A stretch of 64,000 nt of DNA, taken from assembly GCA_964370735.1 (NCBI GenBank), contig CAYJLC010000001.1:62001-126000 (forward strand). The letters are read 5' to 3'. Positions 17,645 to 27,449 of this stretch are shown piece by piece; within the stretch, counting starts at the first letter, position 1, and every line of letters starts with the position of its first letter. The notes under the pieces are model-generated. The model worked only from the letters and a program-made list of their open reading frames with translations, was not told the origin of the DNA and made no database searches. The position numbers were made by a program, and so were the translations under genes. The stretch is from CAYJLC01 sp964370735 (GTDB taxonomy: Bacteria; Bacillota; Clostridia; Oscillospirales; Butyricicoccaceae).

Positions 17645-20218
17645 ATGTCGAAATACTCGCCGATGATTACCCAATATTTAGAAATCAAAGACAAATATAA
17701 AGATTATATCGTTTTTTATAGACTTGGCGATTTCTATGAAATGTTCTTCGACGACGCACTACTTGCGTCTTCCGAACTAGACTTAACGCTCACTGGTCGT
17801 GACTGTGGGCAAGCCGAGCGTGCGCCGATGTGTGGTGTGCCTTATCATAGCGCTGAAGGATATATTGCAAGACTTGTCGAAAAAGGATATAAAATCGCAG
17901 TTTCAGAGCAAGTTTCAGATCCTCGCGAGTCAAAAGGTATCGTAAAACGTGAAGTTGTTCGAATTATAACTCCTGGAAATATCACAGAAACATCGATGCT
18001 TGATGAGAGTAGAAACAATTTTGTCGCTAGTATTTTTAAAGACGAAAATGGTGCATCTATTGCGTTTTGTGACATTACAGAAGGTAAAGTTTACGCGACT
18101 GAAGTTGTTGAAGGCGATATTTCCGGGAAAATCATGAATGAAATTGGTAAATTTGTGCCAGCAGAAGTGATTTTGCACTCAAATTTGTCAAATGATAATA
18201 GAATTTTGACTTTTTTACGCGAAAAAATATGTCCTGCTATGGAGCAAAATCAGGATGATAGATACGAATTAAATGAGTGTAGAGAGCTATTATCAGATGT
18301 TTTTGAAGATGCTCAAAATGTTTCAAATTACGTTATTTTAGCAGTTGGTTCGCTTTTAAACTATATAAAAGAGATACAAATTAGTAATTTAAACAATATC
18401 ACAACGATTGATGTTTACACAAAAACAGAGTTTATGGAGCTTGATTTGAACGCCAGACGTAATCTTGAACTTTCTGAAAATATGCGTGAAAAAACGAAAA
18501 AAGGCAGTTTGCTTTGGGTTCTTGATAAAACGAATACTTCTATGGGTGCAAGGCTTCTTCGCCAAATGATTGAAAAACCGCTCGTAAACCCTATTCATAT
18601 TGCGAAAAGACACGAAGTTGTTCACGAACTTGCTAATAATCAGATGGTTTTAGACGAAATTTGCGATGTTTTAAAGAAAATTACCGATGTTGAACGATTG
18701 ATTGGTAAAGTTGTTTATAAAAATGCAAACCCGCGTGATTTAAAGAGTTTAGAAAACGCAATTTTGCAGTTTCCGAAACTAAAAAACGAAATATCTAACT
18801 TAAAAATGGAACTTTCTGTTAATATATATAACAAAATCGATATTTTGGAAGAAGTTCATAAACTTATAAGTGAAACTATTAAAGAAGAGCCGCCGATTTT
18901 AATTCGTGAAGGTGGTTTTATAAAAGAAGGTTTCGATGAAAATGTTGATTATTTGAGAAACCTTGCGAATGGTGGCAAAGAAAAACTGTTCGAAATTGAG
19001 GCGAGAGAGCGCGAGAAAACTGGCATTAAAACGCTAAAAATCGGTTATAATAAGGTTTTTGGATACTATATTGAAGTTTCAAAAGGCAGTTCTTCGGAAG
19101 TTCCAGACTATTATGTAAGGAAGCAAACGCTTGTCAATGCCGAAAGATACATAATTGACGAGCTTAAGCAGTATGAGGATACTGTTTTGTCTGCACAAGA
19201 TAAAGTTGTGAAACTTGAGCAAGATATTTATAACAATTTGCTAATTAAAATAGCTGAAAGTGTGCATATTGTTCAAAAAACAGCAAGCGCGATAGCGTTA
19301 ATCGATGTTTTAACATCGTTTGCAAATGTTGCATTAGAGAATAATTATGTACGTCCGATAATCAATTTATCTGATAAAATTGACATAAAAGATGGCAGAC
19401 ACCCAGTCGTGGAAAAAGTTCTTAAAGACAGCTTTTTTGTCCCAAATGATGCTTTCTTAAACTGTAATGATGATAGAATAATGGTTATTACAGGTCCGAA
19501 TATGGCTGGTAAATCGACTTATATGAGAGCAGTTGCTCTAATTGTTGTGATGGCGCAAATCGGAAGTTTTGTACCTGCAAAATCTGCTGAAATCGGTGTA
19601 TGCGACAAAGTTTTCACGCGTGTTGGTGCGTCTGACGACTTATGGTCGGGGCAATCGACTTTTATGGTGGAAATGAACGAAGTTTCATATATTTTGAAAA
19701 ATGCAACGGCAAAAAGTTTGGTAATTTTAGATGAAATTGGCAGAGGAACGTCAACTTTTGATGGAATGAGTATTGCGAAGGCGACTGTTGAGTTTATACT
19801 TAATAAGCGTAAAATTGGCTGTAAAACGATGTTTTCGACGCATTATCACGAACTTACAGAGCTGGAATTTGAAAATAAAGGTGTGAAAAATTACAATATT
19901 GCAGTGAAGAAAAAAGGCGACGATATAGTTTTCTTGCGCAAAATTGTGAGAGGTGGAACTGACGATAGTTTTGGTATTGAAGTTGCAAAACTTGCAGGAA
20001 TTCCAAATTCGGTGATTTCTAGGGCGAGAGAGGTTCTAAAAGACCTTGAAGAAGGTGGAAAAACTACGATTTATCTTGAAAATGACCATCAAATGAGCCT
20101 AGAAAGTTCTACTTCTGTAAATGAAGAATTAATTGAAATGCTAAATAAAGTTGACATAAATACACTTACGCCTATTGAGGCTATGAATGTATTATTTAAG
20201 CTTAAAACACTAATGTAA
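17645..20218 (+). CDS. mutS: DNA mismatch repair protein MutS
   Basis: 857 residues. The mismatch-reading loop GDFYEMF lies near residue 28-34, the Walker A GPNMAGKST at about 617, followed by DEIGRGTSTFDG (Walker B and signature), and the C-terminal HTH region includes FGIEVAKLAG. It recognises mispairs and recruits MutL. GGAGG precedes the ATG nine bases after miaB. This is MutS1, not MutS2, because the N-terminal mismatch domain is present and no Smr domain is seen. Confidence 0.98.
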   Translation: MSKYSPMITQYLEIKDKYKDYIVFYRLGDFYEMFFDDALLASSELDLTLTGRDCGQAERAPMCGVPYHSAEGYIARLVEKGYKIAVSEQVSDPRESKGIVKREVVRIITPGNITETSMLDESRNNFVASIFKDENGASIAFCDITEGKVYATEVVEGDISGKIMNEIGKFVPAEVILHSNLSNDNRILTFLREKICPAMEQNQDDRYELNECRELLSDVFEDAQNVSNYVILAVGSLLNYIKEIQISNLNNITTIDVYTKTEFMELDLNARRNLELSENMREKTKKGSLLWVLDKTNTSMGARLLRQMIEKPLVNPIHIAKRHEVVHELANNQMVLDEICDVLKKITDVERLIGKVVYKNANPRDLKSLENAILQFPKLKNEISNLKMELSVNIYNKIDILEEVHKLISETIKEEPPILIREGGFIKEGFDENVDYLRNLANGGKEKLFEIEAREREKTGIKTLKIGYNKVFGYYIEVSKGSSSEVPDYYVRKQTLVNAERYIIDELKQYEDTVLSAQDKVVKLEQDIYNNLLIKIAESVHIVQKTASAIALIDVLTSFANVALENNYVRPIINLSDKIDIKDGRHPVVEKVLKDSFFVPNDAFLNCNDDRIMVITGPNMAGKSTYMRAVALIVVMAQIGSFVPAKSAEIGVCDKVFTRVGASDDLWSGQSTFMVEMNEVSYILKNATAKSLVILDEIGRGTSTFDGMSIAKATVEFILNKRKIGCKTMFSTHYHELTELEFENKGVKNYNIAVKKKGDDIVFLRKIVRGGTDDSFGIEVAKLAGIPNSVISRAREVLKDLEEGGKTTIYLENDHQMSLESSTSVNEELIEMLNKVDINTLTPIEAMNVLFKLKTLM

Positions 20219-20228
20219 AGGAGGATTT

Positions 20229-22157
20229 ATGCGTAAAATTCATAAATTATCGCCTCATTTAGCCGATTTAATTGCAGCTGGAGAGGTGGTTGAGCGTCCT
20301 ATGTCTGTTGCAAAAGAATTGCTTGAAAATGCAATAGATGCAAACGCGACGCAAATTGCAATCGAAATTGAAAATGGTGGGATATCTTACCTTCGAGTGA
20401 CGGATAATGGTGCTGGAATGAGTAAAAATGATGCACCAATAGCCTTTTTGCGCCATGCAACGAGCAAAATTTATGAAGATAGCGACTTAAATTCCATTAA
20501 AACGCTAGGTTTTAGGGGTGAAGCTTTGGCAGCGATTTCTGCTGTTTCAAAGATAGATTTATTCACGAAGACCAAAGACGATAAAAACGGCACACTTGTA
20601 AAGGTTATGGCTGGAAATGTTCAGGAAATCAGTGAAATTGGGGCAAATGAAGGCACTACAATCATTGTTCGTGACCTTTTTTATAACACGCCAGCAAGAA
20701 TGAAATTTTTGAAAAAAGATTATACGGAAGCCACTTATATAACGTCTATTGTCGAAAATATTGCACTTTCTCATCCAAATATAGCCTTTAAATATATAAA
20801 AGATGGAAAAATCATGCTAAATACGACTGGTAACAATGATTTAAAAACGGTTATCTATAATGTATTAGGCAAAGAAGACACTAAAGAGCTTTTGGAACTT
20901 AAATATTATGAAATGAATGGCATAAAAGTTCATGGTTTTATCTCAAAACCTAGTTTTTCGAAGGCTACACGAGCAAAACAGCACTTTTTTGTTAATGGTA
21001 GGTATGTAAAATCGAAGGTAATTTTAGCAGCGCTAGAAGAGGCGTACAAAAATTCTATGATGCATGGAAAATTTCCTTACGGAGTTATAAATATAGCGAT
21101 AAACGAGAGTAGTGTCGATGTTAATGTGCATCCTACAAAGACAGAAATCAAGTTTGAAAACGACAAAAAAATCTTCGATACAATATATTTTGGCTGCAAA
21201 GAAACGCTAAATGCGCAAAATATTATAGTTGAACCTAAAAATATTAAACCAGTAATACGCGAGGAGAGGACAGAATTTATTCAGCAAACTTTTCCTAAAA
21301 TCAGAAGTTTGACAGAGCGTGTTATTGAAGAAAGAAAATCTAATATTTCATCAGTTCTAAAAAATGAAGAAAATTCACTTAATTCGCAAATAAAATACGA
21401 TATTACACCTGAAAAAGTTGCCGTAAAACCAGAAATTGAAAGCGAAATTAAAAGCATTGACAAGAGTGAGTTTTTCTTTAAAAATATCGAAAAAGAAGTT
21501 TCTTCGATTGAAAGTTATGACGAAGAAAATGTGCAAAAGCCTAAACAAAATGTTGAAATAACCGAAAAAAATACAGAAGAAACGATTTCTAATCCAGTAA
21601 AAATTATCGGAGAATGTTTTAATACCTATATTTTATGTGAATTTGATGGCGAACTTATTTTGATTGATAAACATGCAGCACACGAGAGATTGAAGTTTAA
21701 TGAGCTTAAATCTCGAAATTATCACGATGAGTCACAAATTTTGTTAACTCCGAAAATTATTACACTTTCTGCTGAAAATTATGGGAATTTTATTGAAAAT
21801 CTCGAAGAAATTAACGCATTGGGTTTTGAAATTGAAGATTTTTCTGATAAAAACATCGTTGTTCGTCAAATTCCTGTGATTTTGGCTAATTGCGATATTG
21901 AAAATATAATATTAGAAATAGCTGAATCTATTGTTCATAATAAAATGATAAAAATTGACAAAATTGATGATATTTTACATACTATTGCTTGTAAAAGTGC
22001 GATAAAAGGTAATATGTATACATCTCAAAAAGAGATGGAATATCTAGCTAAGCAAGTTTTGTTTAATGAAGATGTGAATTTTTGTCCACATGGTAGGCCT
22101 GTAAAAGTAGCTTTAAGTAAGTATAATATCGAAAAAATGTTTAAAAGGGTGCTTTAA
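20229..22157 (+). CDS. mutL: DNA mismatch repair endonuclease MutL
   Basis: 642 residues. The N-terminal GHKL ATPase shows ELLENAIDANA, DNGAGM and GFRGEALAAISAV. A charged linker covers about 335-460. The C-terminal dimer domain has the endonuclease-type DKHAAHER motif near 480, the ACKSAIKG element and the terminal CPHGRPV, so this is a nicking MutL as expected in a bacterium without MutH. A strong AGGAGG precedes the start, and it lies ten bases after mutS. The DQHA motif reads DKHA, a common variant. Confidence 0.97.
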   Translation: MRKIHKLSPHLADLIAAGEVVERPMSVAKELLENAIDANATQIAIEIENGGISYLRVTDNGAGMSKNDAPIAFLRHATSKIYEDSDLNSIKTLGFRGEALAAISAVSKIDLFTKTKDDKNGTLVKVMAGNVQEISEIGANEGTTIIVRDLFYNTPARMKFLKKDYTEATYITSIVENIALSHPNIAFKYIKDGKIMLNTTGNNDLKTVIYNVLGKEDTKELLELKYYEMNGIKVHGFISKPSFSKATRAKQHFFVNGRYVKSKVILAALEEAYKNSMMHGKFPYGVINIAINESSVDVNVHPTKTEIKFENDKKIFDTIYFGCKETLNAQNIIVEPKNIKPVIREERTEFIQQTFPKIRSLTERVIEERKSNISSVLKNEENSLNSQIKYDITPEKVAVKPEIESEIKSIDKSEFFFKNIEKEVSSIESYDEENVQKPKQNVEITEKNTEETISNPVKIIGECFNTYILCEFDGELILIDKHAAHERLKFNELKSRNYHDESQILLTPKIITLSAENYGNFIENLEEINALGFEIEDFSDKNIVVRQIPVILANCDIENIILEIAESIVHNKMIKIDKIDDILHTIACKSAIKGNMYTSQKEMEYLAKQVLFNEDVNFCPHGRPVKVALSKYNIEKMFKRVL

Positions 22158-22158
22158 A

Positions 22159-23100
22159 ATGAAAAATAATAAAATAATTTGCGTTGTTGGACCTACTGCT
22201 AGTGGTAAAACTTCACTTGCGATAAATATTGCGCGTGAAATTGGCGGTGAAATTGTTTGTGCCGACTCGATGCAAGTCTATAAAGAATTAGATATTGCGA
22301 CTGCGAAGCCGACTTTAGACGAAATTAATGCAGTTCCACATCATTTATTTGACTTTTTAGAGGTTGATGATGAGTTTTCTGTTGCAAAATATGTAAAAAT
22401 GGCGGATGAAACCATTGCTGATATAAAAAATCGCGGAAAAATTCCAGTTATAACTGGTGGGACAGGACTTTATATTGATAGCCTTATTCGAGGCAATGAT
22501 TTTGCTAAAAATGACGATAAAAATGATGAAATTCGCGAAAAATTTAAAAGAATTTCAGCTGAAAAAGGCAAAGAATATCTGCATTCTTTGCTAAAAGATA
22601 TAGACGCTGAGAGTTATGAAAAACTGCACTATAATGACGAAAAACGTGTTATTCGTGCACTTGAAGTTTATGAAATTACGGGAGATACTATTTCAGTTCA
22701 TAACGAAAAAACGAAAAAAATCCCTTCTAAATACGACGCTTTGATGTTTGCAATTATGCCAAATGACAGGGAAGTTTTGTATGAAAGAATAAATAAGCGT
22801 GTGGATATTATGGTTCAGAAAGGACTAGTCTTAGAGGCTGAAAAGTTCTTGAAAAATGAAAAAACTTGCAAAACTGCTATGGGAGCTATCGGATATAAGG
22901 AACTTTTGCCGTATTTTGATGGAAGAGCTACTTTGGAGGAGTGTATCGATAAAATTAAGCAAGAAACTAGGCGATATGCGAAAAGACAGCTAACTTGGTT
23001 TAGGAGAAATGAGCAAATTAATTGGCTAGATACTATTTCAGACGAAGAAACATTGAAAAATCAGGCAATTTCGATTATAAAGGAAAGAAATTATGTATAA
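22159..23100 (+). CDS. miaA: tRNA dimethylallyltransferase MiaA
   Basis: 313 residues. The P-loop GPTASGKTSL is at residues 10-19, with the ADSMQVYK and TGGTGLYIDSL motifs and the C-terminal AIGYKEL and RRYAKRQLTWFRR segments. MiaA puts the dimethylallyl group on A37 of tRNAs, the substrate of MiaB encoded upstream. It begins one base past the mutL stop and overlaps the next gene by eight bases, so the whole miaB-mutS-mutL-miaA set is probably one transcript. Confidence 0.97.
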   Translation: MKNNKIICVVGPTASGKTSLAINIAREIGGEIVCADSMQVYKELDIATAKPTLDEINAVPHHLFDFLEVDDEFSVAKYVKMADETIADIKNRGKIPVITGGTGLYIDSLIRGNDFAKNDDKNDEIREKFKRISAEKGKEYLHSLLKDIDAESYEKLHYNDEKRVIRALEVYEITGDTISVHNEKTKKIPSKYDALMFAIMPNDREVLYERINKRVDIMVQKGLVLEAEKFLKNEKTCKTAMGAIGYKELLPYFDGRATLEECIDKIKQETRRYAKRQLTWFRRNEQINWLDTISDEETLKNQAISIIKERNYV

Positions 23101-24250
23101 AATTGGGCGAATAGCTTGGATTGTTCTTGGTATTTTTGCGATTTTGCTTATCGCAACTAATGGAATTCAAAGCTTTTATCGTAACAAAATTGAATATGAA
23201 ACTGTCGTTTATGATGAAATTTTCGAATATGTTGACACTTTTGGCATTATTCTGCGTGAAGAAAAAATGGTTGGTGCAAATTTAGGAAATTACACCGATA
23301 TTGTTTTAAATTCGGGTGATAAAGTGGCAAAAGGCGACACAATCGCTAATATTTATACTGATAATTCGCATATATTTATAGAAAGCGAACTCGAAGAGCT
23401 TTATATGATGAGAGAAATTTTGTCCGAAACTACGAGCAGTGTCGATAATAGCGTGAAAACGAGTCTATTAATCAATGATGGGCTTGTGAATTTTAACGCG
23501 AGTTTGGATGAAAATGATATAACGCAAATTACCGATAATAGCGATAGTATAAAGCTTTTATCGCTTAGAAATGCCTTTGGAAGCATGACAGAGTCGCAAA
23601 TTATGAGTGAAATTGACAGTATTTCTAGTCAAATTACTGAAAAAGAGAGGATTTTGTCTTCTAGCGAATCTAAGATTTTAGCAGAGTATGCAGGCTTTTT
23701 TATAAGTGGTGTTGATGGGTATGAAAATATGAGCGAACCCACTGTTTCAGAAATAGAGAAATTAGACGGAACTTTGATTGAAAATGTTGAAACTAAGAAT
23801 ATTTTGGGCAAAATTGTTACAAGTTATGAGTGGTATTATACTTGTGCAATGAGCGCTGAAGATGCTGAGATTTTCGAAAAAGAAAAATATGTAGATATAA
23901 TTTTCTCAAGTAGTCAAGACGATATTATCGAGGTTTATGCAGAAAAAGTCGTTTATGATGAGGAAAAAGCTGTCGTTTATTTCAAAGGTGACACACATTA
24001 TGACTATGTTTTGAATATGAGAACATCTGAGGCGCGAATAATTTTAGATTCGCATTATGGAATTAAAATTCCGAAAGAGGCAACTCGTGTTGTCGATGGC
24101 ACTCTCGGAGTTTACATGGCGAGCGGTCCTGTGTCCGTATTCAAAACTATCGAACCTATTTATGAGGAAGACGATTTTTATGTTGCTAAAATAAAAGAGA
24201 CGGGTACATCAAAGGATATTTTAGAAGGCGATAAAATTATTATTAGTTAA
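23093..24250 (+). CDS. HlyD-like membrane-anchored protein
   Basis: 385 residues. One N-terminal helix (about 6-24) anchors a large external part. It has a biotinyl-lipoyl-like hairpin (NSGDKVAKGDTIANI near 70), a central Ser/Glu-rich helical region (about 100-190) and C-terminal beta domains. This is the layout of HlyD/membrane-fusion proteins of the clostridial type, in which an efflux partner is often encoded elsewhere. Here no ABC exporter is adjacent, although a CDF exporter follows. The start overlaps miaA by eight bases after AAAGGA. Its role is not known. Confidence 0.65.
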   Translation: MYKIGRIAWIVLGIFAILLIATNGIQSFYRNKIEYETVVYDEIFEYVDTFGIILREEKMVGANLGNYTDIVLNSGDKVAKGDTIANIYTDNSHIFIESELEELYMMREILSETTSSVDNSVKTSLLINDGLVNFNASLDENDITQITDNSDSIKLLSLRNAFGSMTESQIMSEIDSISSQITEKERILSSSESKILAEYAGFFISGVDGYENMSEPTVSEIEKLDGTLIENVETKNILGKIVTSYEWYYTCAMSAEDAEIFEKEKYVDIIFSSSQDDIIEVYAEKVVYDEEKAVVYFKGDTHYDYVLNMRTSEARIILDSHYGIKIPKEATRVVDGTLGVYMASGPVSVFKTIEPIYEEDDFYVAKIKETGTSKDILEGDKIIIS

Positions 24251-24272
24251 AAAAAGAATTTATGAGGGTGAA

Positions 24273-25439
24273 ATGATTAAGTTTATTATTGAAAAGTTTA
24301 TTTTAGATAACAATTTAACAGATAATGAACAAAGGGTTAAATATGCGAAAGTTTCGAGTATTGTCGGAATTATTTTGAATATTTTGCTTAGTTTCGGTAA
24401 AATGTTTTGTGGGCTTTTGTTTTCATCTATCTCGATTTTGGGTGATGGTGTTAATAATCTTTCCGACAGTGGAACTGCTATAATTACTCTAGTTGGCTTT
24501 AAAATGTCTGAAAAACCAGCTGATAAAGAGCATCCCTTTGGACATGCGAGAATGGAGTATATTTCAGGGTTTATTGTTTCGTTTATAATACTTTTTATCG
24601 GTTTTCAGCTGTTTTTGACCTCATTTAATAAGATTTTCAATCCAACTGAAATAGATGTGAATATTCTTTCGACTATCGTTTTAGTTGCATCTATGGTAGT
24701 GAAATTTTGGCTTTATTTATTTAATAAAAAAATCGGAAATACAATTAATTCGAAAGCGATTATAGGTGTTTCTAAAGATTCGCTAAACGATATATTTATA
24801 ACCTTAGGTGTACTTATTTCTTCGGCGATATATTTCTTTTTCTCATTAAATTTAGACGGATATGTTGGTGTTATTTTGGCGATTTTGATTGCAAAATCTG
24901 GTTTTGAACTTGCAAAAGATACGCTAAGTCCGATTATTGGAGAGGCTCCAAAGCCTGAATTTATCAAGGATGTTTACACAAAAATAATGTCTTATGATAA
25001 TGTGTTGGGTGTGCATGATTTGGTGGTTCATACTTATGGTGAAGACAGATATTTTGTGTCTGTTCATGTCGAGTTCGACGCGAAACTAGAGTTTGTTTTG
25101 TGCCACGAAGTAGCCGATAAAATCGAACGCGATTTCGAGGCAGAAGGCATACAAATTGTGGTTCATAGCGACCCTGTGGTTACAGATAATGAGCAATTTG
25201 ATAAATACCATAAAACACTTATTGATATTGTGAAAAATATAAATAATTCGCTTGATTTGCATGGTTTTCGCTATGTGGAAACCGAAACTGGAACAAATTT
25301 GATTTTTGATGTTGTTCTGCCTTGCGAAGTGGATTTAAGGGCGAGTGAACTAATCGAAAAGATTAAAGTTGAAGTCCAAAAAATAGATAAAACATTTAAT
25401 TGCATTATTCGTGTGGATAAGCATTACAACACATTCTAG
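24273..25439 (+). CDS. Cation diffusion facilitator (CDF) family divalent metal exporter
   Basis: 388 residues: six membrane helices (about 25-210), then a long cytoplasmic ferredoxin-like C-terminal domain, here apparently duplicated or extended (about 215-388). Family motifs: DGVNNLSD in helix 2, HPFGHARMEYISG in the following loop and KDSLNDIF in helix 5. The transport-site pattern is Asn-x3-Asp with Asp-x3-Asp rather than the His-x3-Asp of zinc exporters, which points to manganese or iron (an inference). GAGGG precedes the ATG. Family certain; substrate not. Confidence 0.9.
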   Translation: MIKFIIEKFILDNNLTDNEQRVKYAKVSSIVGIILNILLSFGKMFCGLLFSSISILGDGVNNLSDSGTAIITLVGFKMSEKPADKEHPFGHARMEYISGFIVSFIILFIGFQLFLTSFNKIFNPTEIDVNILSTIVLVASMVVKFWLYLFNKKIGNTINSKAIIGVSKDSLNDIFITLGVLISSAIYFFFSLNLDGYVGVILAILIAKSGFELAKDTLSPIIGEAPKPEFIKDVYTKIMSYDNVLGVHDLVVHTYGEDRYFVSVHVEFDAKLEFVLCHEVADKIERDFEAEGIQIVVHSDPVVTDNEQFDKYHKTLIDIVKNINNSLDLHGFRYVETETGTNLIFDVVLPCEVDLRASELIEKIKVEVQKIDKTFNCIIRVDKHYNTF

Positions 25440-25448
25440 GAGGAATTT

Positions 25449-26750
25449 ATGAAAAAAATAACAATTTTAATCGTATTTGTGGCATTATTTCTCACAGGAT
25501 GTTATTCAAGTGCTGGAGATGAATTGCTTAAAGTGCCTAAGCTCCCTTCGGACTATATAGCACTTCAAAAGCAAATTGATATTGAAATATCTGATGGAAA
25601 AGTGCAAGTTGCCCCTGAGTCTGGCTCGAATAGAAATACGGTTCAACTCGTGGATATCGACGGAGATGGTGAAGAAGAAGCGATAGCTTTTTTCAGAGAA
25701 AATGCAATTTCTGGCAACTTTGAAATAGTGATTTATGAGCAAAATGATGATGAATACGAAGAAGTTGGCAGGATTTATGGTGAAGGTTCTAGCATAGATT
25801 TTGTGCATTATCCGCGATTTTCTGTGACAGGTGGTGGCGGAATTATCGTTTCGTGGAAAATAGGTGATTCTTTGCAAAAAGGCATGACTGCTGTTACCTA
25901 TGAAGACGATGATTTGCAAATTGTTCTTGATACAAACTACTTGCACACGTTTAATTATGATATAAATGGCAATGGAACAGAGGATATTTTCCTTATTAAT
26001 AGCAAAGAAACAAATTTAGTGCTTGAAATGTATGAAATTTCAGGAAAAGAACTTATTTTAGTCGACAGTGCACCTTTATCGAAGGAAGCTGGCAGTGTTT
26101 CGCGAGTGACTACTGGTGTTATGGTGTCTGGTGGCAGGTCTATTGCGATTGATAGCACTCATAGGGAAAAAACAGGGCTTACGAGTGATTTTATCGCTTA
26201 TGAGAACAAAAAACTGATTAATGTAACTGAATCAGAGCAAAATATTGATTTATTTAACACATATCGTGAAACTAATAGTTATAGCACAAAATTGTTTAAC
26301 GACAATGTTATTTATATTCCGACAGTAACTGCTATGAAAGGGACGGTAGCACAAGGTAGCACAGTTTCATTTGTGACAAGATGGCATTTGTTTGACAATT
26401 ATAATCCGACCGAAAATAACCTTTATACTTATCATAACAACTCTGATGGCTGGTTTTTATTCCTTGATGAGGAGCTAAAAGACTATGTCACAGTGACAAG
26501 AGAGAACTTAAATGATGCAAAAATTATAAAGATTGGTGCTGAAATTAGTCCAGGAAACAGAGTAGAATTATTCGAGATTTATACAATTTCTAAAGATAAT
26601 TTTAATGAAAACTATTTTTCAGAGGGATATATTAGCCTTGCAGCTACGCAAACTAATGTTTATATCGCAAAAAATCTAAATCCAAATCACAGGCTAGGAT
26701 ATACAAGCACTGAAATTATGGAAAATTTCAAGTTGATTAGCAGTAACTAG
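25449..26750 (+). CDS. Lipoprotein with FG-GAP/EF-hand-like repeats, unknown function
   Basis: 433 residues. A signal peptide with lipobox LTGC gives a lipidated Cys18. Two Asp-rich loops, DIDGDGEEEA near 75 and DINGNGTEDI near 172, are the calcium-binding loops typical of FG-GAP/VCBS propeller repeats, so the mature protein is probably a surface beta-propeller. The C-terminal region (about 290-433) is of no family I recognise. AGGAGG precedes the ATG ten bases after the CDF gene, and the response regulator follows nine bases later, so a cell-envelope role linked to that regulator is possible but not shown. Confidence 0.75.
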   Translation: MKKITILIVFVALFLTGCYSSAGDELLKVPKLPSDYIALQKQIDIEISDGKVQVAPESGSNRNTVQLVDIDGDGEEEAIAFFRENAISGNFEIVIYEQNDDEYEEVGRIYGEGSSIDFVHYPRFSVTGGGGIIVSWKIGDSLQKGMTAVTYEDDDLQIVLDTNYLHTFNYDINGNGTEDIFLINSKETNLVLEMYEISGKELILVDSAPLSKEAGSVSRVTTGVMVSGGRSIAIDSTHREKTGLTSDFIAYENKKLINVTESEQNIDLFNTYRETNSYSTKLFNDNVIYIPTVTAMKGTVAQGSTVSFVTRWHLFDNYNPTENNLYTYHNNSDGWFLFLDEELKDYVTVTRENLNDAKIIKIGAEISPGNRVELFEIYTISKDNFNENYFSEGYISLAATQTNVYIAKNLNPNHRLGYTSTEIMENFKLISSN

Positions 26751-26759
26751 GGGTAAAAA

Positions 26760-27449
26760 ATGAGTAATAAAATTTTAGTTTTAGAAGATGAAGAAAGCAT
26801 CAGAACTTTCTTGGTACTTAATTTAAAAAGAGAGAAATTCGAAGTTTTACAGGCAGAAACTGGTGAAAAAGCGATTGAAATCTATGAGCAAAACCCAGAT
26901 ATTTTAATTGCGATTTTAGATGTGATGTTACCTGGGATTGATGGATTTGAGGTGTGTAGGCATCTTAGAGTGTCTGGTTTTGATGGTGGAATTGTGATGC
27001 TTACGGCTAGAAGTATGGAAAATGACCGTATTAATGGCTTTATGACTGGTGCCGACGATTATGTGACAAAGCCGTTTTCTGTTGTAGAGCTTGTTATGCG
27101 TGTTAAAGCACTTGAAAGAAGATTAAACTTTGCAAAACCACAAAATGATGATATAATAAAGACCAAAACATTTGAAATCAATCTTGCAAGACATGAAGTT
27201 TATCGTGGAGGACAAAAAATTGAGCTCACACATGTTGAGTTTGATATATTAAAACAACTTGTAATCCACAAGGACAAAGTTTTATCAAGAGGTGAAATTC
27301 TAAAAGAGGTTTGGAAAAAAGACAATTTAGACGATATTAAGATTGTTGATGTAAATATAAGAAGACTTAGAATGAAGATAGAAGACGACCCTGCTGACCC
27401 GAAATTCGTGTCGGCTGTGCGTGGCGTTGGATATAGATGGGAAGATTAG
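26760..27449 (+). CDS. OmpR/PhoB-family response regulator (no cognate kinase nearby)
   Basis: 229 residues. The receiver domain (1-115) has acidic E9/D10, the phosphoacceptor Asp54 in AILDVMLPG, and the TKPF lysine; the winged-helix DNA-binding domain (about 130-229) ends in VRGVGYRW. GGGG(T) precedes the ATG. There is no histidine kinase upstream or downstream, so it is an orphan here. Its target promoters are unknown. Confidence 0.93.
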   Translation: MSNKILVLEDEESIRTFLVLNLKREKFEVLQAETGEKAIEIYEQNPDILIAILDVMLPGIDGFEVCRHLRVSGFDGGIVMLTARSMENDRINGFMTGADDYVTKPFSVVELVMRVKALERRLNFAKPQNDDIIKTKTFEINLARHEVYRGGQKIELTHVEFDILKQLVIHKDKVLSRGEILKEVWKKDNLDDIKIVDVNIRRLRMKIEDDPADPKFVSAVRGVGYRWED

